Shown here piece after piece: positions 33,945 to 42,830 of a stretch of 62,442 bases of DNA. How positions within the stretch are numbered: the first letter of the stretch is position 1; every line of letters begins with the position of its first letter. The position numbers and the translations under genes are program-made. This DNA is from DATCHW01 sp036508135 (GTDB taxonomy: Bacteria; Bacteroidota; Ignavibacteria; Tepidaquicellales; Tepidaquicellaceae): the NCBI GenBank assembly GCA_036508135.1, contig DATCHW010000057.1:1-62442 (forward strand), in the 5' to 3' direction. Below the pieces are notes generated by a model. That model saw only the letters and a program-made list of their open reading frames with translations. It was not told where the DNA came from and ran no database searches.

Positions 33945-36317
33945 TTATTTTACGATCATCATTTTCTTTACTTCGGATAATGTGCCCGCTACAAGTTTGT
34001 AGAAATATACACCGCTTGAGAGATTTGCACCGTTGAAATCAACATTGTAATTTCCTGCGGCATTCACTTCGTTTACAAGCGATGCTACTTCTTTACCTGT
34101 GATATCATAAACTTTCAATGTTACTAATCCTTTAACCGGTATTGCGTAACTGATCTTTGTTACAGGGTTGAAAGGATTCGGATAGTTTTGGAATAATTCG
34201 AATTTAATCGGTATATTGTTGGAAATTGGAGTAATTCCGATTACATTATCTCCATTGAATCTAAGTCCCCAACCCTGAATCATTCCCTGATCACCTCCTA
34301 CGCCGTCAGCAACGGATAAGATCCATCTACCAAGCATATTAGCACCGCCAAAATTTCCAAAAGCTGCGGCAGGTCCGCAATTGGGTGACCATGGCGCAAA
34401 GAATCCTGCGGTCGAAGGCAGAGGCTGACCATCAATAAAGAATGTTAAAATTCCTTCACCTGTTCCGCCGGTTGAGGAGGCAAGTACTGACTTTGATGTT
34501 CCATTCGGAGCGGTCAAAGTAATTGTTAAGTCACCGACATATGTATGTTGTACTGCAAGGAATAATTCAACAGAAGTAATTACTCTTGATGAATATGCTG
34601 TAAAAGTATCTAATGTAGTTGCGTTATCAAGAATAGCTTTATTGGAAAGTTTAATATTAAAACCAACGGGGAAAGAATTTGGTGTTCCGCCTCTGTTTAT
34701 AACAGTTGGATGAGCAACGAAGGTATTTGCGGGAGCACCTGCTAAATTTTCATTTGCATAACCACTTAAACGACAATTATTAGTTCCACCTGTATTAAAC
34801 GAGCCGTTAATATCTGCTGTAGATGAAAAATTCAACAGATTGCCGTCAAAATTCCAGGCGCCAATAAGTGTGGCTTCGGTCGCAAATCCTCTGCAGGATG
34901 CAAACATATAATTTTTAATTTGGGCTGGTGTTCTTTGAACACTCCAGTATCTGACTTCATCCATATAGCCAAGAAGACCAAATCCGGAGTAAGCTATCGA
35001 TATTCCAAGTGTCAGCGGGTCAGTAGTCAAATTCCATGTCCCGGCTACAGATGCATCCGGACCACTCTGGACTCCGTTTACATAGAACTTTGCGGTATAG
35101 TTTCCTGAAGTTCCTGTCCACGATGCGGCAATATGAGTCCATTTGTTGATTGGAATGTGGATGCCTCCGGTGTTCGTAACGGCAGTATTGCCGAACCTTA
35201 AAACAAGCAGATCATTGCTAGCCATACCAAAGCCGAAAGAAATGTTAGATGATGAACCTTTATTTATTAGCCATTGTGTGGTTGTAGTATCTGTAGTTTT
35301 AAACCACATCTCTAAAGTTCCATCTCCATTTTGGTTAAATGCTGTATTATGGGGAACCGTTACATAACTTGTTATGCTTGCTGCGGGTCTTTGTAACACA
35401 AAATTGTATGGAATTGGATTGCTTTCAAGAAAGGCATAATAAGGTCCCGACCCATTTCTATAGAACCCGGTATAACCGCTTATATCGTCGTATGCATTAC
35501 CACCCGAATTAAATGTATAAGAACTCATCAAATTCGTATAACTGGCTGCTGAAGTAAGTGCGCCACTTGCATTTGCACTTCCACCGTCGCCAAGACCAAC
35601 GAATCTATTAGCGGCGAAATCCGCTGCGGTTCGTGTAGAATACCATATTTTAACTTCATCTATATTACCAATAAAATCCTTTCCGCCAAACGCAGCTCTT
35701 GAACTTCCTATTGTGAGAGAATCCGAATTGACAGCCCAGGTTCCTGCATTAGCAGCCGTAGCTCCGCTGATAGCACCATTCACGAAAAATGTGAAAGTAT
35801 AAGCTCCGGGTGCACCGGTCCAGCTTACTGCTACGTGAGTCCACTGATTCAATGGTACAACAGTTCCACCGGTGTTAGCCGTATACGTACTTCCAAACCT
35901 AAGTCCAAGAAGTCCGGTTGAACTACTCCATCCAAAAAAGAATGAAACATTTATAGCATCTCCTTTGGCAACAATTGCAGGAACAGAACTTGCTGTTGAA
36001 GTCGGATAAATCCAGCATTCGATAGCTCCATCTACGTTTTCGTTGTATGAACTCGGTGCGGCAACATATCCGCCTGCTGTTCCTGTACCGCAAAATGCGT
36101 TGTAATTAAATGAACCATATTCATGTCCCTGCATAGGAGTATTTATATGGGGAACTCTTTGGTCCATTGGGATTGGTAAAGAGTGAACCTCTGTTGGTTG
36201 TACGTTTGTACCCTTTACCGGAGGACCCGATACCGACGCATCATTTAGCTGGGCATAGACTGAGCTAATGCCTAATAAAAAGATTGCCAAAAATAGTAGA
36301 AAATTGATTTTTTTCAT
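33945..36317 (-). CDS. Secreted LamG/P-domain protein with type IX sorting tail
   Basis: 790-residue exported protein. The signal peptide ends near SSVYAQ. There are two concanavalin/LamG-like domains (about 75-235 and 310-465), each with the WTHVAVSWTG or WTHIAASWTG strand and IDEVKIW/MDEVRYW. A proprotein-convertase P-like domain follows (about 560-695), with HTYVGDLTITLTAPNGT and GRWILSVADG. The type IX tail is QNYPNPFNPVTKISYAIP, ending KKMMIVK. P-domains often accompany surface proteases or adhesins, but no catalytic domain is present. AAGGAGAATCAAATG gives a strong ribosome site. The tail loop here has the short, presumably ancestral form (IPVKGLVTLKVYD), useful for comparison with genes carrying inserts. 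Confidence 0.88.
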   Translation of the reverse strand: MKKINFLLFLAIFLLGISSVYAQLNDASVSGPPVKGTNVQPTEVHSLPIPMDQRVPHINTPMQGHEYGSFNYNAFCGTGTAGGYVAAPSSYNENVDGAIECWIYPTSTASSVPAIVAKGDAINVSFFFGWSSSTGLLGLRFGSTYTANTGGTVVPLNQWTHVAVSWTGAPGAYTFTFFVNGAISGATAANAGTWAVNSDSLTIGSSRAAFGGKDFIGNIDEVKIWYSTRTAADFAANRFVGLGDGGSANASGALTSAASYTNLMSSYTFNSGGNAYDDISGYTGFYRNGSGPYYAFLESNPIPYNFVLQRPAASITSYVTVPHNTAFNQNGDGTLEMWFKTTDTTTTQWLINKGSSSNISFGFGMASNDLLVLRFGNTAVTNTGGIHIPINKWTHIAASWTGTSGNYTAKFYVNGVQSGPDASVAGTWNLTTDPLTLGISIAYSGFGLLGYMDEVRYWSVQRTPAQIKNYMFASCRGFATEATLIGAWNFDGNLLNFSSTADINGSFNTGGTNNCRLSGYANENLAGAPANTFVAHPTVINRGGTPNSFPVGFNIKLSNKAILDNATTLDTFTAYSSRVITSVELFLAVQHTYVGDLTITLTAPNGTSKSVLASSTGGTGEGILTFFIDGQPLPSTAGFFAPWSPNCGPAAAFGNFGGANMLGRWILSVADGVGGDQGMIQGWGLRFNGDNVIGITPISNNIPIKFELFQNYPNPFNPVTKISYAIPVKGLVTLKVYDITGKEVASLVNEVNAAGNYNVDFNGANLSSGVYFYKLVAGTLSEVKKMMIVK

Positions 36318-36749
36318 TTGATTCTCCTTAGTTTTTAAGTTTAATAAAGATTTTTTTGGGGTATAGTAATTCTGAAACCGGTAACTTACTAAATAAGTAA
36401 AAAGCCAATCTACAATATTTATTTAATAAAACCATTACAAAATTGAATTTCGTTTTTTAAAGTGGTGAAAACATTCTGAAATCATTCCCATAATATTCCC
36501 ATGTTTTTTTGAAGTGCAACAGGAAAAATTTAATCTTCGATAAAATCAAACTTTTTCTTTTATCTCGACATAATTATATTGGCAGGTTTTTTTCATCATT
36601 TTAGCAAATTACGAAAAAAATCCCGTTACACTTTTTACAATATAATCAAAGTTTTCTGCATTTGTCAAGTACGATATTAAGTCCAATCCGGTAATATTAT
36701 TTACCAAGTATAAAATAATATTAAAATTTTCTTTTAAACTCGTTTTCTT
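36318..36749. other. Gene-free AT-rich region
   Basis: This lies between the start of the LamG T9SS gene and the end of the rhaD-like gene, both minus strand. It is strongly AT-rich with no repeat family members. An AAGGAG ribosome site lies just before 36317. I could not identify a convincing TTG-N20-TAnnTTTG promoter, and no homology to the leaders at 12999 and 21242 is apparent. Confidence 0.5.
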
Positions 36750-37511
36750 TTATTTTGTTTCTTTTTTTAACAGAAAATATATTTCCGCGGCTTTAGCGAC
36801 GATATCAATAAGGTCAAATGCATCCCGGACGCTTTCACCCGTTGCAAGGCACCCGTGCTTTTCCCAGATTATAACCCTGTGATTTTTTGCGGATTTAACA
36901 GTTGATTCTGCAATCTTCCATGTGCCGGGCGTCATTAAAGGAACCAAACCTACCCCCTCAGGAATAAACATCTTTGTTTCCGGATGCATACGCCACAACA
37001 ATTTATTTATTTTTTTTTCGTTCGTATAGTTTTTTATGTGCGTAAGAGCAATTAATTCGGTTGCGTGGGTGTGAAGTATTGCTTTGTTTTTAGAGTTTGT
37101 TTTTTTTAGAAAGTTTTGATATGCAAGATGAACGGATAATTCGGAGGTAGGTGTACAAGAGGGAGTTGAAAAATATCCTTCTTTTGAAATACCGCAGTAT
37201 CTGTATTCCTGCCCGTTATTGGAAACATTTATCAAAAGAATGTTATTATAAGGGTCACTTGCAACATCTCTCATTCTTGAACCGGAGACAGTAATAAGGA
37301 AAAAATTTCCGGCTAAATAAGGAAATGCTTTATTTAATTTACTTCCGTTTGTTTTCGGTATATGTTTATTTGAACGGAATTCATCGGTGATATTGACGGA
37401 AACGTTTCCCGCATTACTCTCTGCCCATCCCCGTTCCCAGAGATAATGGGCAACTTCGGAAATTTCAGTATATTGCTTTCTGATATTCCTGTTAAGACCG
37501 GCAGCTTTCAT
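36750..37511 (-). CDS. rhaD: Class II aldolase, rhamnulose-1-phosphate aldolase-like
   Basis: 253-residue zinc aldolase resembling RhaD, which splits L-rhamnulose 1-phosphate into dihydroxyacetone phosphate and L-lactaldehyde. Features: ERGWAESNAGNVSV at the N terminus, PTSELSVHLAYQ with the catalytic Glu, HTHATELIALTHI with two zinc His, and LLWRMHPETKMFIPEGVG. A third His lies in WEKHGCLATG. GFVP-like GLVPLMTPGT is also typical. No other rhamnose genes (rhaA, rhaB) are present. It is the third gene of a minus-strand operon behind two GcvH-like genes (54-nt gap), an unusual partnership. Substrate assignment is moderate. Confidence 0.82.
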   Translation of the reverse strand: MKAAGLNRNIRKQYTEISEVAHYLWERGWAESNAGNVSVNITDEFRSNKHIPKTNGSKLNKAFPYLAGNFFLITVSGSRMRDVASDPYNNILLINVSNNGQEYRYCGISKEGYFSTPSCTPTSELSVHLAYQNFLKKTNSKNKAILHTHATELIALTHIKNYTNEKKINKLLWRMHPETKMFIPEGVGLVPLMTPGTWKIAESTVKSAKNHRVIIWEKHGCLATGESVRDAFDLIDIVAKAAEIYFLLKKETK

Positions 37512-37565
37512 AAGGGAAAGATATCAAAACCTGCCGATACAATAAATGCAGAAACACGGGTTTCC

Positions 37566-38270
37566 TTACGAAAACACTTTAGTCATAAATTTCCTATAGT
37601 TATCCTTTCCTATAATATCAGACCAGTGTTCGAGAGGCTTGCCGCCGTCATACATAGTCGCACCGGTAGTTTCTGAAGCGAGTGCATATTCTTTCATAGC
37701 ATTTTTTGTGTCATACATTTTTTCGAAATATTTCTTCTCGTTTGTAGCATGGTATATCACATCCGATTTTTCTGTCTCAATTATTGCAAACCACCTTAAG
37801 CCATTTGAAAAAATATTATCGAGATTAAGTTTCTCCACAACGCGGAAAGTGAACGGTGATAAAAGATTTACCCCGCCCCATCCGTTTTTTATACTAAGAA
37901 GGGGATCGCCTCGGAAAATCATGTTTACCGGAGTAACGTAGCTGATAATGCTTGACCTGTCTATTAGTTTTACAACATAGGGTTCAAGTCCAATATAAAA
38001 ATTGTTCCCGATGAAGTTTTTTATCACAAGTCCATTGTTAAAGTGATAGTGCGGGTGAGTAAACGGTACTGTATAATGACCATTATCAAAAATACTTTCA
38101 ATCTCATCTCTTATGTTTTCCTTTTTATTCAACCGGGATTTAAACTTCCGGTCAAACTCGCAATTTTCACACTCAAAATTATTATCGCAGAGCCTGTATT
38201 CCACTACGCCGCACTCCATCCATAGACATTTTATATCGTTGAAGTTTTTATGTTTTGGGATTTCAGCCAT
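37566..38270 (-). CDS. GcvH-like protein with Cys-rich N terminus
   Basis: 234-residue protein. The first 40 residues hold five cysteines (15, 20, 28, 34, 37) in a C-x4-C-x7-C-x5-C-x2-C pattern within WMECGVVEYRLCDNNFEC, suggesting zinc or an iron-sulphur centre. A hammerhead/GcvH-like fold follows: FYIGLEPYVVKL, then VNLLSPFTFRVVEKLN. There is no lysine at the lipoyl position. The C terminus carries ATMYDGG, also found in the preceding protein. The gene overlaps that one by 8 bp, so the two paralogues are made together. Such proteins are often labelled glycine cleavage H protein but cannot act so without the lysine. True function unknown. Confidence 0.7.
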   Translation of the reverse strand: MAEIPKHKNFNDIKCLWMECGVVEYRLCDNNFECENCEFDRKFKSRLNKKENIRDEIESIFDNGHYTVPFTHPHYHFNNGLVIKNFIGNNFYIGLEPYVVKLIDRSSIISYVTPVNMIFRGDPLLSIKNGWGGVNLLSPFTFRVVEKLNLDNIFSNGLRWFAIIETEKSDVIYHATNEKKYFEKMYDTKNAMKEYALASETTGATMYDGGKPLEHWSDIIGKDNYRKFMTKVFS

Positions 38271-38925
38271 TATTTTGTTCGTTTAAGAATCTTTTTTCAA
38301 AGTCTTTAATAGTATCTTTGTCTAAAGTTGAAAGTACGCCTTCCACGAAATTTCCTCCGTCATACATTGTCACTCCTACTGCCTGAGATGTGAATGATGC
38401 TTCGTTTAAGAAATCTTTGAACTTTCTTAATTCTGCTTTCATCCAGTGGAATGCATCCGAACCGGAAAATAAATTATCTGAAGTGTCAGAACCCTTTTCA
38501 ATTTCAAGACCCCAATCTTCACCGTAGGCATCAATAATATTTTTGTTAAATACAAGTTTGTTTACGGATTTTATGACTCCGCTCACGGGTGAACGAAAAT
38601 TTATTTTTTGTCCGTGGACTTCTGCCTCAATTATTGTATCACCGGTTTTTACGGATTTACCTTCCGGTGCAATTTCTTTAATGCGGATATTACCAAGCGC
38701 TTTAAATGCAAAATTATCTATCCCTATCTTAACTGTGTTTTCCTTTGGAAGTGCCCAGGTATGGAATTTTGAAAAATAATAACCTTCTGGTGTGTGAAGG
38801 CTTGATTTATTAAATACAGGCAATGTTGCAGGTAATGTGTTTGAAGACAGTTTTCTTGACTTGGCGATTATTACTTCAAGAGAAACCGCTAATGCTAAAG
38901 TTATTAATACTAATGCGAATACCAT
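38263..38925 (-). CDS. Membrane-anchored GcvH-like protein lacking the lipoyl lysine
   Basis: 220-residue protein with an N-terminal membrane helix (residues 2-20), then a GcvH/biotinyl-lipoyl-like domain. The domain reads KFHTWAL, VKIGIDNFAFKALGNI, VKTGDTII and RSPVSGVIKSVN, ending AYGEDWGLEIEK. Where H proteins have ESVKAAS this one reads EVHGQKI, so the lysine is displaced and lipoylation is doubtful. A C-terminal helical segment ends VTMYDGG, shared with the downstream paralogue. It is the first gene of the three-gene operon ending with the rhaD-like aldolase. A role in the envelope, perhaps redox-linked, is only a guess. Confidence 0.7.
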   Translation of the reverse strand: MVFALVLITLALAVSLEVIIAKSRKLSSNTLPATLPVFNKSSLHTPEGYYFSKFHTWALPKENTVKIGIDNFAFKALGNIRIKEIAPEGKSVKTGDTIIEAEVHGQKINFRSPVSGVIKSVNKLVFNKNIIDAYGEDWGLEIEKGSDTSDNLFSGSDAFHWMKAELRKFKDFLNEASFTSQAVGVTMYDGGNFVEGVLSTLDKDTIKDFEKRFLNEQNNG

Positions 38926-39787
38926 TTTAAAATGCTCCTTTCAAATTTTTTATTCTATTTGTTAGTATTACAATTTCTATGCCGTTATTATTTAAAATGT
39001 AATGGTTGTAATTCATTAATAAACAATGATTTAAAAAATCAAGTGGGATTATTAAACACAAACACTTGATTTGATTGTTCAATATTAATACGGTAAAGTG
39101 TGTTTTCTGGTCATATATTGTAAAATTAATATTTTATGGGTGTATAGTTTTTGAGCGGGCAATTGTACAATATTTATACGTTTGTTGGACTATTCTGATG
39201 ATTTGATTTTTGATATATAAAATAGCTTATATTCCGATATTCGAATATATTTTTGGGCTAAAGCCCCTTTAGGACAGATGTGTTACCCTGCCGTAAACGG
39301 CAGGGTAACAGAAAGAATTTTCATATAAGTTTTATACGAACGAGGACATCAAATACCTTGGTTTAGGTTTTTCATCCATTTTTCCTCCTGTTTTGAAGAA
39401 TTGGAAACCGTATCAGCATAAGAAAGTTACCCCGTCGTTCACGGCGGGGTAAGATAAACACACCGTTTCGGGCTTTAGCCCAAACTATTTTTAAGTAACT
39501 GAAGTTACGCAAAACTATAATTTACTTAAGAAATTCCGATTATTAAGAAAATTTGATTTAGATAAACCGTTAAAACGGTTAAATTTACTCGTTTTTTCAC
39601 CTCCACAGATAAATCTAGGTAAGGATAAACAAATTTTATTATTTTGAATAACCTCAGTATGTTATATAAATTTTCACAAAATATAATACTATAATATTAC
39701 ATCTAAGAAATTATTTTCTCATTTCAAATATGATTTAATTTTAGAATCTTTGCAATGTATCTCTTTTAATTAAATTACATAAACCGA
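38926..39787. other. Intergenic region with inverted family D pair and a 15-codon frame
   Basis: An 862-bp divergent region. Family D copies lie at 39255-39310 (reversed, hairpin CCCTGCCGT-AA-ACGGCAGGG) and 39425-39485 (hairpin CCCCGTCGT-TC-ACGGCGGGG plus CGGGCTTTAGCCC). Between them on the minus strand an AGGAGG precedes by five bases an ATG (39377-39379) that opens a 15-codon frame, MDEKPKPRYLMSSFV. Whether it is translated is unknown. The remainder is AT-rich with no recognised gene. Confidence 0.55.
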
Positions 39788-40192
39788 ATGAAGTTAGAGC
39801 ATCTTGGAATAGCAGTAAAATCACTGAAGGAAAGCGTTCCTGTTTTTGAAAAAATTTTCGGCGTGAAAGCATCACCTGCAGAATTTATCGCAGAACAAAA
39901 AGTAAACGTTCAGAAAATAAAACTTGAGAATTGCGATCTTGAATTTCTCGAAGGCACAGACCCTGAATCCCCCATTTCAAAGCACATTGAAAAAAGAGGT
40001 GAGGGAATTCAACATTGTTCATTTGAAGTTCCTGATATTATTCAATCTCTGAAAGAACTTAAAGAGGGGGGAGTGAAATTGATTAACGAAGAACCGAGAA
40101 CCGGTGCCGATAATATGCTTATAGCATTCCTGCATCCAAAATCAACCGCAGGAATATTGATGGAACTCGCCCAGCACAAAAATAATTGTTAG
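39788..40192 (+). CDS. mce: Methylmalonyl-CoA epimerase
   Basis: 134-residue VOC-fold metalloenzyme interconverting (R)- and (S)-methylmalonyl-CoA, used in propionate metabolism. It opens with LEHLGIAVKSL, giving the first metal His (residue 5). The second half repeats the motif as IQHCSFEVPDI (metal His), and ILMELAQ near the C terminus gives the metal Glu. Length and order match the family. The methylmalonyl-CoA mutase genes are not in the window. uvrC begins 23 bp downstream on the same strand, possibly co-transcribed without a functional link. Confidence 0.9.
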   Translation: MKLEHLGIAVKSLKESVPVFEKIFGVKASPAEFIAEQKVNVQKIKLENCDLEFLEGTDPESPISKHIEKRGEGIQHCSFEVPDIIQSLKELKEGGVKLINEEPRTGADNMLIAFLHPKSTAGILMELAQHKNNC

Positions 40193-40215
40193 TGTCACCA
40201 GTGTTTTAAATAAAA

Positions 40216-42087
40216 ATGGACTTAAAAGAAAAATTATCGAATCTTCCGGATAAGCCCGGCGTATACCAGTTCAAGGACACGACCGGTAAAGTAATATACG
40301 TCGGAAAAGCAAAGGTGCTTAAAAACCGCGTCAGGCAGTACTTTCAGTCAAAGCCTGTTTATGGAAGACTTGCAGCGATGATATCAAAAATCGCTGATCT
40401 GGAAATTATAAAAACCGATAATGAAATAGAAGCTCTTATCCTTGAACTGAACCTTATCAAAGCTCTTAAGCCCCGCTATAATGTCAACTTTAAAGATGAT
40501 AAATCATATCCATACATTGTAATTACAAACGAACCCTTCCCGAGAGTTTTTCCAACGAGGCAAAAGCGAACGGATGGTTCGAGATATTTTGGTCCATATA
40601 CAGATGTTAAAAATATGAGGTATGCGCTTAAAACCGTTCGCGATATTTTTATGATACGCTCCTGCAGTCTCAATCTTACGGAAGAAAACATCAAAAATAA
40701 AAAATTCAAACTATGCCTGGATTACCACATTCATAAATGCGAAGGACCCTGCGAGGGTTATCAATCGCAAAAGGATTATAATGAAATGATTAGTCAGGTT
40801 GCAAAGCTTCTTAACGGCAAAACCACATCCCTTATAAAAGAGATGACAAACAGAATGGATGAATTATCCGGAGATATGATGTTTGAACAGGCGGGAAAAA
40901 TGAGGGACAAAATAGAAGCCCTGAAAGTGTATTCTTCAAAGCAGAAAATGATAGGTGAAGAAATTATTGACAGGGATATTTTTGCAATCGAACGGGAAGA
41001 TAACGACGGATGCGGAATGATACTGAAAATACGGGACGGGAAAGTTATTGGCAAATCCCACTATTATATAAATAATATCGTGGATAAACCTGACGAGGAA
41101 ATTCTGGAAAATCTATTAACAAATTATTATACTAAAACTGAATTTATTCCCGAAGAGATTTTTCTCGAAAATGAACTGGAGGAAAAAGATGTTTTAAAGA
41201 CCTGGCTTGAAAATAAAAGGCAGGGCAAAGTTGAAATAATAGTTCCTAAAATCGGAGATAAAGCTAAACTTGTAGCGATGGTCAAAGCCAATGCGAAACT
41301 TATGCTTGAAGAACTGAAACTTGCAAAATTGAAACGAGAATTCATCGCACCCTCGCTGGATGCTCTTAAGTGGGATTTAAAACTTGATAAGCTTCCGCGC
41401 CGTATAGAGTGTTACGATATTTCACATATACAGGGGACTGATACGGTTGCTTCTATGATTTCGTTTTTCGATGCAAAGCCTAGAAAGAGTGAATATAGAA
41501 AATATAAAATTCAAACCGTCTTAAACGAAGCAGGTCATCCGGATGATTTTCTTTCGATGCGCGAAGTTATTTACAGACGCTTCAAACGAGCCATAGAGGA
41601 AAACCAGACTTTACCCGACCTGGTGGTGATTGACGGAGGCAAGGGTCAGCTCTCATCTGCTGTAAAAGTGCTAGATGATATTGGAATTAAAATCATCAAC
41701 CGGATAAATCCGGAAGAAAATGAAAATATATCCGGCTTGTATATTATTGGATTAGCAAAAAGACTTGAAGAGATTTATTTTCCAGAAGATCCCGATCCGC
41801 ATACAATTCCAAAAACCTCAAGCGGATTAAAACTTCTGCAGAAAGTAAGAGATGAGGCGCATAGATTTGCCGTGACTTTTCACCGCAGTCTTCGCGACAA
41901 AAGAACTCTAACTACAGAATTGGTTGAAATAAATGGCATTGGTGAAAAGACTGCAAATAAACTTCTGAAAGAATTCGGGTCAGTAGAAGCAATTAAAGAT
42001 AAAATTAACACCGAATTCGCGGCAATAGAAAAAAACATAGGGAAAAAAACTGCGGAAAGACTAAAAGAACATTTTTTATACAAATAA
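40216..42087 (+). CDS. uvrC: Excinuclease ABC subunit C
   Basis: Dual-incision nuclease of nucleotide excision repair, acting with UvrA and UvrB. It is 623 residues. The N-terminal GIY-YIG domain (about 13-95) has GVYQFKDTTGKVIYVGKA. A Cys-rich segment follows (LCLDYHIHKCEGPCEGY), then a UVR helix pair near 200-235. The C-terminal RNase-H-like nuclease domain has CYDISHIQGTDTVASM and VVIDGGKGQLS, and tandem helix-hairpin-helix motifs end the protein (INGIGEKTANKLL). All catalytic regions look intact. uvrA and uvrB are elsewhere. Confidence 0.96.
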   Translation: MDLKEKLSNLPDKPGVYQFKDTTGKVIYVGKAKVLKNRVRQYFQSKPVYGRLAAMISKIADLEIIKTDNEIEALILELNLIKALKPRYNVNFKDDKSYPYIVITNEPFPRVFPTRQKRTDGSRYFGPYTDVKNMRYALKTVRDIFMIRSCSLNLTEENIKNKKFKLCLDYHIHKCEGPCEGYQSQKDYNEMISQVAKLLNGKTTSLIKEMTNRMDELSGDMMFEQAGKMRDKIEALKVYSSKQKMIGEEIIDRDIFAIEREDNDGCGMILKIRDGKVIGKSHYYINNIVDKPDEEILENLLTNYYTKTEFIPEEIFLENELEEKDVLKTWLENKRQGKVEIIVPKIGDKAKLVAMVKANAKLMLEELKLAKLKREFIAPSLDALKWDLKLDKLPRRIECYDISHIQGTDTVASMISFFDAKPRKSEYRKYKIQTVLNEAGHPDDFLSMREVIYRRFKRAIEENQTLPDLVVIDGGKGQLSSAVKVLDDIGIKIINRINPEENENISGLYIIGLAKRLEEIYFPEDPDPHTIPKTSSGLKLLQKVRDEAHRFAVTFHRSLRDKRTLTTELVEINGIGEKTANKLLKEFGSVEAIKDKINTEFAAIEKNIGKKTAERLKEHFLYK

Positions 42088-42117
42088 TCCCTTCAACTTA
42101 CCCGATACTAAAAACCC

Positions 42118-42148
42118 TTGAATATGTATCCCAAATGTGCTACATTTG
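42118..42148 (+). promoter_or_regulatory. Promoter-operator of the relB/yafQ-like module
   Basis: TTG (42118-42120), 20 nt, then TACATTTG (42141-42148), an exact match to TAnnTTTG. The -7 box lies in a perfect inverted repeat CAAATGT-gct-ACATTTG (42132-42148). The TTG that could open a longer antitoxin frame at 42118 is thus better read as the -33 box, and the start is ATG 42160, giving a leader of only a few nucleotides. Autoregulatory operator inferred. Confidence 0.65.
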
Positions 42149-42159
42149 TTGAAAAAATT

Positions 42160-42420
42160 ATGCCGAAAACAGCAATGATAAGAGCCCGGGTAAACCCGGG
42201 ATTAAAAAAAGATGTCGAAGCAATATTTCGCAAACTCGGAATGACTTCGTCTGATGCAATAAATATATATTATTCTCAGGTTAAACTTTATCGGGGAATA
42301 CCTTTTGATGTTAAAATCCCCAATAAAGAAACAAGGTTAACTTTTGAAAACACAGACAAAAGGAAAAAAATCAAGGGTTTTTCATCTGCTGCAGAATTAT
42401 TAAAAGATTTGAAAAAATGA
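42160..42420 (+). CDS. RelB/DinJ-family antitoxin
   Basis: 86-residue antitoxin from ATG 42160. The N-terminal ribbon-helix-helix reads MIRARVNPGLKKDVEAIFRKLGMTSSDAINIYY, ending in the typical RelB/DinJ VKLYRGIPFDVKIPN block. The C-terminal tail (SSAAELLKDLKK) is the expected toxin-neutralising segment. DinJ-type proteins bind their own promoter through the RHH, consistent with the palindrome over the promoter. A YafQ-like toxin reading frame begins two bases after the stop but is frameshifted. Confidence 0.85.
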   Translation: MPKTAMIRARVNPGLKKDVEAIFRKLGMTSSDAINIYYSQVKLYRGIPFDVKIPNKETRLTFENTDKRKKIKGFSSAAELLKDLKK

Positions 42421-42421
42421 T

Positions 42422-42687
42422 ATGAGAATATATAGGACGAGTAGTTTTAAAAAAGATTATAAAAAAATGCGAAAGCGGGGAAAAACAATTGAAAAACTAG
42501 ATGACTAATCTTAAAGTTGGCATACGGAAAAAAGTTAGAGGCAAAATACCTTGACCATGTTTTACTTGGGTATTATAAAGGAAGAAGAGAATGTCATTTG
42601 GAACCTGACTGGTTATTGTTATACAAACTCGAAAAAGACGAAATAATATTGGAAAGAACCGGAACTCATTCTGATTTATTCGAATAG
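42422..42687 (+). pseudogene. yafQ: YafQ/RelE-family mRNA interferase, frameshifted
   Basis: From ATG 42422 the frame reads MRIYRTSSFKKDYKKMRKRG then KTIEKLDD and stops at 42506-42508. The next frame, from about 42505, continues LILKLAYGKKLEAKYLDH, then YYKGRRECHLEPDWLLLY and ERTGTHSDLFE, ending at TAG 42685-42687. Together they match YafQ along its whole length, and the second part keeps the catalytic His and Asp positions (ECHLEPDW, GTHSDLF). One missing base near 42504 explains the break. There is no long homopolymer at the site, which makes a simple sequencing error less likely than at hicA but does not exclude it. Confidence 0.8.
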
Positions 42688-42830
42688 TAAAAATGCTATT
42701 TCTTGTAATTTAAATCCTTATCTACACTTCCATCTTTTCATCCTTTCGGCATTTCTAATTTTTCCACATTTATTAGTATTGAAGATGTATGGAGAATTTT
42801 CAATATTTGTTTAATTTACTGTAACATATA

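Noticed and set aside
38263..38925. Annotation as glycine cleavage system H protein
   Set aside because: The lipoyl-lysine motif is absent, there is a membrane anchor, and no gcvT or gcvP is nearby.
42118..42159. TTG start giving a 100-residue antitoxin
   Set aside because: The TTG and following bases form the -33 box, spacer and -7 box of an exact promoter.
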